The notes: generated by a model from the sequence alone, not told the origin. DNA of 64,000 nucleotides from Anaerosalibacter sp. Marseille-P3206 (GCF_900155565.1 NZ_FUHM01000002.1:1054001-1118000); one strand, 5' to 3'; counted from the stretch's first letter, positions 19,501-28,787 are shown. Translations and numbers: made by a program.

Positions 19501-21591
19501 CTATTCTATATTTTCATTGAATTCTTCTATTGTTTGCTTCTGTGCTTCTATTTCATCTTTACTTAAATCGGGTGATTTATTGCCTATCATATACGAATAT
19601 CCTGCCATTATATAAAATACATTTTCTTGATCACTTAAAGACCAACTCTTTTCTAATGTACCAAAATAATTATGAAATCGATTCATAATACCTTCTACAA
19701 ATAAATTCATTTTTTCATATTGCCTTAATTTTTCTACTATATCTCCGTATAGTCTATATAAATCTTTTTCATTCATTCCTTGGAATTGTATTTTCTTTAA
19801 AATAGGTTTAGTTTTGTGTTCTTTTTGATATTGAGCAATAGCCACCCTATTAACTAATATTCCTAAATAAAATAATGCTCTAGCATCATTTACAAATCCT
19901 TGCTCATCTAAAAATGTTTCTATTTTCATAATAGATGAATTAACCTTTTCCGATGGAGTATTTATTTTATTCAAAACTTGTCCCCCCTCTTCATTTTTTT
20001 CAAATACTTCTTTATCTAAAACATTAAGTTCCTGACATGTTTTTAAAAGTACAATATATCCAAATATTATTCTTTTGATAAAAAAATCTTCATATTCTAA
20101 ATACCCTTTAATTCCCATATTAAGATAATTGTCAATTTTAGATTTACCTAATTGTCTAAGCCCTTTTTCCAAAGCTTCTACAGCATATGAATATAAAACA
20201 CTTGCAGCAACCTGTTCCCCTGATAATAAAGCTTTATACAGTGATAATACCCTACCTATATCAATCTGTTCTTTATTATTGTTAGTTTTCACAGGTATTA
20301 ATCTATATATTGATCCTAGTGATATCTTTTTAGTATGGGATTCTAAAATTTCCGTATAATCAGCTAATATTTCCATAACCTTTTTTAATCTAAGAGTAGG
20401 TACATCTTCTATTGTTTCTAAAACTGTAACCGAATTTCCGTCAGTTCTATAAAAAACAAAGCTAACAGTATATAATCCTACATCATCAATATCTTGTATC
20501 ATATTTATATTTTCAACCCAAGTTTTTGCATCATCACTTTTAAATGCTAAGTCTACATCTTTTTTAAGTATGTTTAATGAATTATAATCAAAATTTGCCA
20601 TCAAAGCTTCAGGTACTATAAACACATCTTCACCAGCAATTCTACTTTTGAATTCTTTAGAGATTATTTTTTCACCCGTTAATAATTTCTGATAACAATC
20701 ACTACATATTGAATATGTGTTGTCATAATCGAATTTTTGTAAAAATTGAGATGTATTTATTGTGGTAGTTGTAAATATTTTATTTATTCCTGTTCTACTA
20801 AACTTTTTAGAATATTTACTTGAAACATCACTTTTTTGTTTTTTGCAAATATAACAAACTTTCTTTTCTTTTTTATCATCATCTTCTTTATCGTAAGCAC
20901 CTAAATTATTAACCTTTTTTATAACCTCTAAATAATCAATATGAGTAGAAAGAACAATTTCTTCTTCACTTTCTAATATAACCTTGGGAACCACTAATAC
21001 AAATTTATTGTTTTTGTTGTCATCTTCTATAAATAATCTTATAAAAGCTTCTGGATTATGTCGTTTATCATCAATTTCAATGTTTTTCTTTTCATCTAGT
21101 GCTATTTTATTTACTTTGTTATCTTGAACTATAGAAAATTTAGATAAATTTAATTTTCCTTCTCCTTTTTTCTCTCCTAGTTGCATAAATTCTTTATCTT
21201 CTAATTTTTTTAATAAAATTGCTAATTGACTTTCTTGCATACCATATTTAACTAAGGTTTGATATAAATCTCCAAAAGCATTAGTTAACAAATATTTAAT
21301 AGAGTTCGTTTGCCTTGTTAAATAACATTGAGCTGCTGCTGCTGAATTATTTCCAAAATAATAATACTCAAAAACCGAATTTTCACTCATTCTCTTATCT
21401 AGTTGAAAATATATTTGCTCTTTTGATAAATCTAGTACTAAAAAAACTATATAAGGCACTTCCTTTTCTTTTACTTTTTTAGCATTTTTTATTACAGAAG
21501 AAAATTCACTCTTATTTTTTTGAGAAATATTCTCCCCTATAAATGCAGTTATTTTAGGTAAACTCATCTTTACACCTCCCCTCAAATTCAT
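19501..21591 (-). CDS. cas8b: Cascade large subunit Cas8b (Csh1 type)
   Basis: This 696-aa protein sits at the large-subunit position of a I-B operon. A CxxC...CxxC zinc-binding pair is visible (CYICKKQ and CSDCYQK, about residues 240-300), a feature of Csh1-type Cas8b. The large subunit recognises the PAM and clamps target DNA. It overlaps the end of cas6 by 4 bp. Sequence conservation in this family is low, so the call rests on the zinc pair, size and position. Confidence 0.9.
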   Translation of the reverse strand: MNLRGGVKMSLPKITAFIGENISQKNKSEFSSVIKNAKKVKEKEVPYIVFLVLDLSKEQIYFQLDKRMSENSVFEYYYFGNNSAAAAQCYLTRQTNSIKYLLTNAFGDLYQTLVKYGMQESQLAILLKKLEDKEFMQLGEKKGEGKLNLSKFSIVQDNKVNKIALDEKKNIEIDDKRHNPEAFIRLFIEDDNKNNKFVLVVPKVILESEEEIVLSTHIDYLEVIKKVNNLGAYDKEDDDKKEKKVCYICKKQKSDVSSKYSKKFSRTGINKIFTTTTINTSQFLQKFDYDNTYSICSDCYQKLLTGEKIISKEFKSRIAGEDVFIVPEALMANFDYNSLNILKKDVDLAFKSDDAKTWVENINMIQDIDDVGLYTVSFVFYRTDGNSVTVLETIEDVPTLRLKKVMEILADYTEILESHTKKISLGSIYRLIPVKTNNNKEQIDIGRVLSLYKALLSGEQVAASVLYSYAVEALEKGLRQLGKSKIDNYLNMGIKGYLEYEDFFIKRIIFGYIVLLKTCQELNVLDKEVFEKNEEGGQVLNKINTPSEKVNSSIMKIETFLDEQGFVNDARALFYLGILVNRVAIAQYQKEHKTKPILKKIQFQGMNEKDLYRLYGDIVEKLRQYEKMNLFVEGIMNRFHNYFGTLEKSWSLSDQENVFYIMAGYSYMIGNKSPDLSKDEIEAQKQTIEEFNENIE

Positions 21592-22331
21592 ATTATTTTT
21601 ATACAGCCAAATCCTTGACTGCTCTTACTACCTAATCCAGTATCTACTCCCATCTGAAGTAGTGGTATTGGCCCTTTCATAACAAATCTTCCTGTATATC
21701 CTTTAATAATAAAACCCTTATACTTTACAACAGATAGTTTTGTATATCCAATTGGCGTTAGAATTACTTCTTCTAGAACATCTTTTAAATAAAAAGCTTT
21801 ATATTTATTTTTAAGATTCTGACTAATCAACTCTGAGAAATCGTTTTCTTGAGGATTGAAATAATAAGTAAACTTCTTTCCATCCTTCCTGTATAAAGTA
21901 CTATAAACAACTATTGGAGATAGTGTCTCTATTTTTATTTCATTTTCAACAATGTTTTCTTTTACTACACTAATTTCCTTTACTTCTAATTGGTTATTAG
22001 CTAGCCTCACTGTCTTCTTAGACAATAATCCATTACCAATAGAATTACTAAACTCATTAAATACAGAAGATATTGTCAATTTTACTGGGCCATTAAATAT
22101 TATTTTACCTTGCTTCCTATCTAAAAAATAATCTCCTATTAACCTAGAAAAAGTAAACATTTTAAATACTCTTTTTTCATTTTTAAATCCTTCTTGATGC
22201 AAAAAACTTGCTAATTCTTCATTTAAAACGTCATATATCATAGCTTGTACCAAATGATTATATTGAATAGGTAAAACTAGCTTTTTATCATTAAACGGTA
22301 CGAATGTTATAGTTTCTTTTATCTTTCTCAC
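21588..22331 (-). CDS. cas6: crRNA-processing endoribonuclease Cas6
   Basis: This 247-aa RAMP protein ends with the glycine-rich loop GLGSKSSQGFGCIKII, the diagnostic C-terminal motif of Cas6. FVPFNDKKLVLPIQYNHLVQAMIY opens the fold, and His26 or nearby is a candidate catalytic residue. It cuts the repeat to leave the ATTGAAAC handle. It is the first recognised cas gene and starts 13 bp after the HTH gene. Confidence 0.95.
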   Translation of the reverse strand: MRKIKETITFVPFNDKKLVLPIQYNHLVQAMIYDVLNEELASFLHQEGFKNEKRVFKMFTFSRLIGDYFLDRKQGKIIFNGPVKLTISSVFNEFSNSIGNGLLSKKTVRLANNQLEVKEISVVKENIVENEIKIETLSPIVVYSTLYRKDGKKFTYYFNPQENDFSELISQNLKNKYKAFYLKDVLEEVILTPIGYTKLSVVKYKGFIIKGYTGRFVMKGPIPLLQMGVDTGLGSKSSQGFGCIKII

Positions 22332-22344
22332 CTCACGTTTTACT

Positions 22345-22626
22345 TTATAATAATATTTGTTTTTTTCCTAAAAGTTCCTTAAATGTATGTATTTCTATAT
22401 CTTTTTCCATTATAATTTTTTTAAGAATCTCATTTTCTTTATTTAACAACATAAAATCATTATATGTATCACTTGTAATTGATTTTTCACTCTTTTTTAC
22501 CCAATAATAAACAGTACTAGGAGGAATATTATACTTTTTTGCAACTAAAGTAGTACTTTCAACCTTCTTGACTTCGTTGACAATTTTATGTTTGAATTTA
22601 TTTGTATATTTGTTGTTTTTCATCAT
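22345..22626 (-). CDS. IS3 OrfA-like HTH protein heading the cas operon
   Basis: This 93-aa protein has an N-terminal helix-turn-helix of the IS3/IS150 OrfA type (NKFKHKIVNEV, then LVAKKYNIPPSTVYYWVKK). A C-terminal coiled coil follows (LLNKENEILKKIIMEKDIEI). There is no OrfB, DDE domain or inverted repeat near it. It has a good GGAGG site, is the first gene behind the cas promoter, and lies 13 bp ahead of cas6. It may be a domesticated transposase fragment acting as regulator, or only a remnant. It is not a known cas family. Confidence 0.75.
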   Translation of the reverse strand: MMKNNKYTNKFKHKIVNEVKKVESTTLVAKKYNIPPSTVYYWVKKSEKSITSDTYNDFMLLNKENEILKKIIMEKDIEIHTFKELLGKKQILL

Positions 22627-22645
22627 TTAAAACCTCCAAAATATT

Positions 22646-22672
22646 TTAATGTATTATTATTATATGGTTATG
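22646..22672 (+). promoter_or_regulatory. Predicted Cascade target in the cas promoter region
   Basis: Plus-strand bases 22649-22665 match the spacer-like segment starting at 22778 at 16 of 17 positions, with the only mismatch at position 6. TTA (22646-22648) is in the PAM position. The site covers the predicted start of the minus-strand cas transcript, so a bound Cascade would block it. Confidence 0.7.
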
Positions 22673-22678
22673 CCTTTA

Positions 22679-22707
22679 ATTATACTTTTTATATTTTTAT
22701 TTGTCAA
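22679..22707 (-). promoter_or_regulatory. Cas operon promoter (perfect consensus)
   Basis: TTGACA (22702-22707) and TATAAT (22679-22684) are exactly 17 bp apart on the minus strand. The transcript should start near 22671-22672, leaving a leader of about 45 nt to the HTH gene. Such a strong promoter would be expected to need repression. Confidence 0.9.
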
Positions 22708-22714
22708 TTTTATA

Positions 22715-22743
22715 TTGATTTATTTTATATTTAAATATAATAT
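22715..22743 (+). promoter_or_regulatory. Promoter of the crRNA-like RNA
   Basis: TTGATT (22715-22720) and TAATAT (22738-22743) are 17 bp apart on the plus strand and would start transcription near 22750, at the edge of the first pseudo-repeat. Confidence 0.55.
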
Positions 22744-22747
22744 ATAT

Positions 22748-22845
22748 CTATGTAGATTACTTAAAAAGACTTGAAACATGTAATATTATTATATTAGTTA
22801 TAGTCTACCTATAAGGATTGAGAAGGCATTAGCCTTCTTTTTTTT
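22748..22845 (+). ncRNA. crRNA-like RNA (CreR-type candidate) with terminator
   Basis: Pseudo-repeat 1 (22753-22777) matches 20 of the last 25 bases of the crRNA-strand repeat and ends in CTTGAAAC, close to the ATTGAAAC handle. A 23-nt spacer-like segment follows (22778-22800). Pseudo-repeat 2 (22801-22824) keeps TCTACCTATAAGG and aligns at 22 of 25 positions with one gap. An intrinsic terminator comes next: AGAAGGC, loop ATTA, GCCTTCT, then a T run. The gene is divergent from the cas operon and its spacer matches the cas leader. By analogy with reported CreR-type RNAs it would load Cascade and repress cas transcription. No CreT-like toxin gene is seen. Confidence 0.8.
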
Positions 22846-23030
22846 ATTTACACCTAATTACTTCTATAAATATTTAGATTATCCTTCTAAATATTTCATA
22901 TAAATACAATATTATTAAATTATTTTGTTGACTAAAATTTAATTATTAGTATGGTAATTAAATTGAATGCGATAAAGATAGAAATATCAATAAATCTTTT
23001 CAAAATGTCAACCCTAATTTCTATCCTCAA
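22846..23030. other. Intergenic, trailing end of array 2
   Basis: Very AT-rich. I see no gene here. GATAGAAAT (22976-22984) and ATTTCTATC (about 23016-23024) could form a weak hairpin that ends the array 2 transcript. Confidence 0.4.
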
Positions 23031-25401
23031 TTTACAATTCCTTATAGGTAGTCTAAATATTATGTAAGACCATTTTGTTGGCATCAACATTATGGTGTTT
23101 CAATTCCTTATAGGTAGTCTAAATATATGTAGCAAGTAAAGATGAAATAAAAGAAAATGATTAGTTTCAATTCCTTATAGGTAGTCTAAAAATTCATTTT
23201 CTTACCTCCCTATCTGTTGTACATACCAAAGTTTCAATTCCTTATAGGTAGTCTAAAAATATTATATGTTCTGTTTTTAGATTTAAGTTCTTTCATGGTT
23301 TCAATTCCTTATAGGTAGTCTAAAAATTTTGCCAGTCAAACTCATGTCTCTAATCCATTCTATGTTTCAATTCCTTATAGGTAGTCTAAAAATTCTTAAT
23401 ACCGCTATACACAAAGCTGCAATATTGTCTCTGTTTCAATTCCTTATAGGTAGTCTAAAAATGGTTTTAAGATGAAAGATATAAAAGATAAAACTATAAG
23501 TTTCAATTCCTTATAGGTAGTCTAAAAATAGGGGATGAGCATTATATTGATATTTGTGATTTTGAGTTTCAATTCCTTATAGGTAGTCTAAAAATTGGGA
23601 AACCTCCAAAAAGGTTTTGGTCGAATGCCTTGTTTCAATTCCTTATAGGTAGTCTAAAAATAGATTGACTATATTTTTATCTAGATTTAGTTTCATAGTT
23701 TCAATTCCTTATAGGTAGTCTAAAAATCAATAGGCAAAGCTTTTACTTGTCTTAAACTGTTAGGTTTCAATTCCTTATAGGTAGTCTAAAAATAAAGATG
23801 GTGATACTATGCCTAGAAAAGGTGGTTCTAGGTTTCAATTCCTTATAGGTAGTCTAAAAATTGGCATAGCTTCGTGTCAACGTGGTTCTAAGAGAAGTTT
23901 CAATTCCTTATAGGTAGTCTAAAAATTATCTTGTATTTGATAGCATCAATAAGATTGTTCATCGTTTCAATTCCTTATAGGTAGTCTAAAAATCTGGCAA
24001 AGAGCTGAAAGCATTGCTAAAAAGCATGGGGTTTCAATTCCTTATAGGTAGTCTAAAAATTCCGTCCAAGCATTGCCATCACTATTGTCTATACCTAGTT
24101 TCAATTCCTTATAGGTAGTCTAAAAATGATGAAAAAGAACAGATTAACAAAATGAAAGAAATATAGTTTCAATTCCTTATAGGTAGTCTAAAAATGTAAC
24201 TTTTAAAAGTTGCTAATGGTACGGCTATAACAGGTTTCAATTCCTTATAGGTAGTCTAAAAATTTGGCTTTTATGATAGTATATCTATTGATTATGATTA
24301 GTTTCAATTCCTTATAGGTAGTCTAAAAATTATATGTATGTATAGTTTTATATTAGTATATATAAAGTTTCAATTCCTTATAGGTAGTCTAAAAATCAAT
24401 ATCAATTTCATTATCTTCTTGATTTTTCCTATGTTTCAATTCCTTATAGGTAGTCTAAAAATTCAATAACTGATACACCAGATGTGTAATGCTCTTTTAT
24501 GTTTCAATTCCTTATAGGTAGTCTAAAAATTTCAGCACAGGCACTATCTATCATGGAAGAAGGGTTGTTTCAATTCCTTATAGGTAGTCTAAAAATTAGT
24601 AATGTTAATATATAAAATATAACAAATTCTTTGTTTCAATTCCTTATAGGTAGTCTAAAAATCTTGTTTTTTATTTTATCTCTTTTTACTTGATTAATAG
24701 TTTCAATTCCTTATAGGTAGTCTAAAAATTGTTACTATGGCTAAGGAACAAGGAAGAAGAGAATCGTTTCAATTCCTTATAGGTAGTCTAAAAATTACTG
24801 CAATCATTACATTGCTTTTTACCATTGTATTGTTTCAATTCCTTATAGGTAGTCTAAAAATCGTCTTGTAGAAATTCAATTCTTAATGCTTCGTTACCAT
24901 GTTTCAATTCCTTATAGGTAGTCTAAAAATTTATAATATGTTTACTACTAAAAAATGCACTATTTAGTTTCAATTCCTTATAGGTAGTCTAAAAATGAAA
25001 AACAAGTATTACTATCAAAGTACCAAGTAATCTGTTTCAATTCCTTATAGGTAGTCTAAAAATTTGTAGATATAGTTATAGTTTTATGTTGTGGGCTTTT
25101 AGGTTTCAATTCCTTATAGGTAGTCTAAAAATTATAGTTCCTTTGTAAATCTCATCATATCCATTAGGAGTTTCAATTCCTTATAGGTAGTCTAAAAATA
25201 GGATAAACAAGATTGTATCATAGCATTAAATAATCTGTTTCAATTCCTTATAGGTAGTCTAAAAATTATCATAATCATAAGTGAGGAAACAAGGGTAAAA
25301 TTGAGGTTTCAATTCCTTATAGGTAGTCTAAAAATTTCTATTAAGCTATCAGTGCTTATCTTATGATTTAGGTTTCAATTCCTTATAGGTAGTCTAAAAA
25401 T
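23031..25401 (-). CRISPR. Type I-B CRISPR array 2, 36 repeats / 35 spacers
   Basis: There are 36 copies of a 30-nt repeat that shares its first 25 bases with array 1 but ends TAAAAAT instead of TAATAGT on the plus strand. The two distal copies end TAAATAT, and the first has a degenerate start (TTTACAATTCC). The crRNA strand is minus, with the same ATTGAAAC handle, and the leader is at the high-coordinate end. It has no cas genes of its own on the leader side, so it presumably uses the neighbouring I-B set. Confidence 0.98.
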
Positions 25402-25530
25402 CCATTGCATACCTTGATATTACTCTATTCCTATAATTATGTCAAATTATAAAAAAACTTCAAAATACCAAGAATTTTTAATATGATTTCAATAAACCCT
25501 GTTAATATCAATATTTCACAAATAAATAAA
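25402..25530 (-). promoter_or_regulatory. CRISPR leader of array 2
   Basis: Aligns along its whole length with leader 1 (13111-13238), including ACCTTGATATTACT, TTCCTATAATTATGTCAAAT and the AT-rich block before the hairpin. Differences are scattered substitutions. Confidence 0.85.
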
Positions 25531-25577
25531 ATGTCGTCGATCCCCAGTAGTTTTTGCACTACTGAAGATCGACGACA
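25531..25577. terminator. Conserved hairpin beyond leader 2
   Basis: GTCGTCGATC (25533-25542) pairs with GATCGACGAC (25567-25576), and the inner stem CAGTAGT/ACTACTG has the same TTTTTGC loop as the hairpin at 13239-13288. G-U pairs there are A-U here, so the structure is conserved. It could terminate the ATPase transcript on the minus strand. Confidence 0.75.
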
Positions 25578-25635
25578 ACTTTTCTTAATATCATATTTGG
25601 TTTAAATATCTCTAGTATATACTTATTAATATATT

Positions 25636-26490
25636 TCAAAACTCCTTTTCATGTCTTTTGAAAAATTCATAATATGTTCTCACATTTTCTAACTCTGTCC
25701 ATTCTTTCACATCAACTGGATTTTCATCAAGATCATACGTTTTGGCTCCATGCATAGCAAGCAAAAATGGTGAGTGGGTTGATATTATAAACTGACATCC
25801 AAAAAATCGTACACAATCCTCAATAAATTTCATTAATTCAATCTGACGTTTTGGAGAAAGACTGTTTTCAGGCTCATCTAATAAATAAAGTCCATTTTCT
25901 TTGATTTTTTCTGTGAAATATAAGAATGCACTTTCACCATTAGAATATTCCCTTACATTATCCATCAAGTTTTTTCTCACAAAACGTGACTGAGTTTTGC
26001 TTCTAGCAGTATTTACTTTTTTAAGTTGCTCATAATCAGAGATAGACTTCATTTGAAATTGAGAATATTTAGCATCCAAATATTCTTCAAAAAGATCTTC
26101 CCGTTTTTGGTCAATTCCTTCGTTGAGATTACGTATATTCAACATATAATCAAATACATCATCACTGGTAATAATTCTGCTATTTTGAGGAATATCGGTC
26201 TCAATCTCCATTTCACACATATTGACATAGTCGGTATAGAAATTTGATTTATTATAGATAGAATCACGATTGATTCTTGTTTTTTCTGCTATGACATTTA
26301 ATGCTGTTGATTTTCCTGAACCATTTCCTCCATATAAAATAGTTAATGGCTCAAAATCAATTCTTTCAAAGCCATGTCTTGACAATATCTTAAATGGATA
26401 AAAAGAATCATAGCATTTTCTTTTTATCCTCATGAAAAAATCAAATTCTTTATCTTCATTCGGAAATGTAAAAACATTTAAATAAATCAT
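25636..26490 (-). CDS. AAA/ABC-type ATPase (RecF/OLD-like), possible defence protein
   Basis: This 284-aa soluble ATPase has Walker A GGNGSGKST (about residue 53), an ABC-like region FSNGES, Walker B LYLLDEPENSLSP, and the H-loop FIISTHSPFLLAMHG. This is the compact AAA_21/SMC-like class often found as an orphan or as part of defence modules. No nuclease domain is fused and no partner gene is adjacent. It points toward the leader of array 2. A role in immunity is only suggested by position. Confidence 0.8.
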   Translation of the reverse strand: MIYLNVFTFPNEDKEFDFFMRIKRKCYDSFYPFKILSRHGFERIDFEPLTILYGGNGSGKSTALNVIAEKTRINRDSIYNKSNFYTDYVNMCEMEIETDIPQNSRIITSDDVFDYMLNIRNLNEGIDQKREDLFEEYLDAKYSQFQMKSISDYEQLKKVNTARSKTQSRFVRKNLMDNVREYSNGESAFLYFTEKIKENGLYLLDEPENSLSPKRQIELMKFIEDCVRFFGCQFIISTHSPFLLAMHGAKTYDLDENPVDVKEWTELENVRTYYEFFKRHEKEF

Positions 26491-26729
26491 TATAATCTTC
26501 CTTATTATAATATTTTATTAATAATCTATTGATTTTTCACTATTCTCAAACCATCATATCTTTGTTCTATTATACAATAAATTATTATTGAAGTAAAATT
26601 TAAGAACATCCATTAGATTAAGTTACAAATGCTATTCTATCTGCAAATCCAGAAAACATCACAATGCCACCTCTTTCCCAATTGACTTATCTTGGTAAAT
26701 ATAATATATTGTGTATAGGAGGCGATATT

Positions 26730-28787
26730 ATGAAAAAAATGAGATTCAAATTTTTAATGTTTGTGATGATATTAACATTGTTAATCACGTGCATACCATT
26801 GTATGGATTTGCAGAAGGGGACAGTTTAAACAAGAATATCGAAAAAATAAAAACTCTATTTAAAATAGGGGATGAGTATGAACATTTTAATAATCATCAG
26901 TACGACGACCACAATGGTAAAAATATTACAAATCTATATTGGAGTGACCAAAACAATAATATTAATGTAGAAATTGATGAAGAGGAAAACATAATAGGTT
27001 ATTGGAAAAGTGACTTTATTAGTGATAAAGATAAAAGAATTTATAAGTTCCCTAAAATAACCAAAGAACAAGGAGAAAAAATTGCTAAAGATTTTATAAA
27101 AAAATTATATCCTGATATATTAGATAAAATCAAATCAGATGAAAATGATAGTATATATCATAGAAATGATTTAAAAGCATATCATTATAGTTTTGTAAGG
27201 ACAGAAAATGATATATTCTATAATGAAAACAATGTAAATATTAGTGTAGACACTCAAACTGGAGAAATAACTAGTTTTAATATAAGTTGGGAAAAAGATT
27301 TAAAATTTGCAGACAAAAAAGATATCATATCAAAAGATGAAGCAAAAAAAATATATAATGATAATATTGATTTAGAACTATTATATAGTATAAAAGAAAC
27401 AGATAAAGACGAAAAATCACACTTAGCATATCGTATTATAGATACAGATAAGACAGTTGATGCTAATACAAAGGATATACTAAGCACTTCATATACATCT
27501 GCATATCCTATATATGGAAATATGTTTTATCCAGCTATGGAAAATATACCAATTGAAAAAGAAAACGAATTAATAAGCTCTAAAAAAATAATAAGCAGGA
27601 AAGAAGCAGGCGAAAAAATAATAGATACATTTAAACTAGGAAAAGGATATGAAATTAATGGTTATAAATTAATGGGCATTAAAGATAAAGATATTTATAT
27701 ATGGCAAGTAATGGTTATGAAGCATATAGAAAACCAAGGAAGTGGTTCTGGTTCAACAATAAATGCCAAAACAGGGGAGATTATGAATTTTTCTGATCCT
27801 GGGTTTTCGATGGAACATGAAAAAAAAGCAAAATACAGTAAAGAAGAGTTACTTAAAAAAGCAAATGAATTAATAAAAAATAGTAATCCCGAAAAGTATA
27901 AAGAAGTAGAATATATAGAGAATGAAAATGAAGATTTAATTTATAGGAACAATAATATATCAAGTTTTTCATTCGTAAGAAAAGCAAATGGTATAAAAGT
28001 TGAAAATGATGGTTTCAATATAACTTTAAGTAACTATACAGGCAATGTACTATCATATAATTATAACTGGAGTGATTTAGAGTTTGAATCTCCAGATAAT
28101 ATAATACAAAAGGATAAAGCTAAAGAAATATTATTAAAAGATAGAGAATTAGTTTTAGAATATCAAAAAGAAACAAATAAAAAAGAAACAAAAGATGTTA
28201 AGTTAGTATATGATTTTAAAGAGAAATATTCAACCGTAGATGCTAAAAAGGCTGAAATAATAGACAATACAAAAGAATTAATGGAAAAAGCAAAGGTAAA
28301 AGAATATCAAGATATAAAAAATAGTTTTGCTAAAAATCAAATACAAAAATTACAAGATTACATTATTTTATTCGAGGGAGAAGAGTTCAAACCTAAACAA
28401 GATATAACTCAAGAAGAGTTTTTCCAATTACTTGCCCAAACCAAAGGTATATATTATTTTTATAACAATCAAGATTATATGTATAAAAGACTTATTGATG
28501 AAGGAATACTAAAAAAAGAAGAAAAAAATACAGAAGGAAAAATTACTAGAGAAGAAGCTATAAAATATATAATTAAAGCTTTTGGGCAGGAACCATTAGA
28601 AAATTTAGGAGATATATATAATTTAGAGTATGATGATGCAGATAAAATATCAACTAATTTAAAAGGACATATAGCAATTGCTAAAGGACTAGGACTTATA
28701 AGTGGAAAAGGAAACTTTAGACCAAAAGATAATTTAACAAGAGAAGAAGCGGCTATTCTAATATATAATATCTTAAATAGGGAATAA
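26730..28787 (+). CDS. Secreted YcdB/PepSY-repeat protein with C-terminal SLH domains
   Basis: The protein is about 685 aa. I chose the ATG at 26730, preceded by TAGGAGGCG. The signal peptide is MKKMRFKFLMFVMILTLLIT to about residue 27. The body contains repeated YcdB/PepSY-like units (for example ISKDEAKKIYNDN, ISRKEAGEKII and YTGNVLSYNYNW). The C-terminal 150 or so residues carry SLH-type repeats (ITREEAIKYIIKAFG, LTREEAAILIYNILNRE). It is probably held on the cell wall through SLH, with an unknown extracellular role; PepSY-like modules are often inhibitory. It is alone on the plus strand. Confidence 0.82.
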   Translation: MKKMRFKFLMFVMILTLLITCIPLYGFAEGDSLNKNIEKIKTLFKIGDEYEHFNNHQYDDHNGKNITNLYWSDQNNNINVEIDEEENIIGYWKSDFISDKDKRIYKFPKITKEQGEKIAKDFIKKLYPDILDKIKSDENDSIYHRNDLKAYHYSFVRTENDIFYNENNVNISVDTQTGEITSFNISWEKDLKFADKKDIISKDEAKKIYNDNIDLELLYSIKETDKDEKSHLAYRIIDTDKTVDANTKDILSTSYTSAYPIYGNMFYPAMENIPIEKENELISSKKIISRKEAGEKIIDTFKLGKGYEINGYKLMGIKDKDIYIWQVMVMKHIENQGSGSGSTINAKTGEIMNFSDPGFSMEHEKKAKYSKEELLKKANELIKNSNPEKYKEVEYIENENEDLIYRNNNISSFSFVRKANGIKVENDGFNITLSNYTGNVLSYNYNWSDLEFESPDNIIQKDKAKEILLKDRELVLEYQKETNKKETKDVKLVYDFKEKYSTVDAKKAEIIDNTKELMEKAKVKEYQDIKNSFAKNQIQKLQDYIILFEGEEFKPKQDITQEEFFQLLAQTKGIYYFYNNQDYMYKRLIDEGILKKEEKNTEGKITREEAIKYIIKAFGQEPLENLGDIYNLEYDDADKISTNLKGHIAIAKGLGLISGKGNFRPKDNLTREEAAILIYNILNRE

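Noticed and set aside
22627-23030. A CreT-like toxin gene, which would make the crRNA-like RNA a CreA antitoxin
   Set aside because: I found no small toxin-like frame behind a target site here. The only matching target is the cas promoter region, which fits the CreR type better.
23641-24060. Spacer sharing GGCAAAGAGCT with a spacer at about 9631 in array 1
   Set aside because: An 11-nt match between two spacers is too short, given 141 spacers, to claim a common target.
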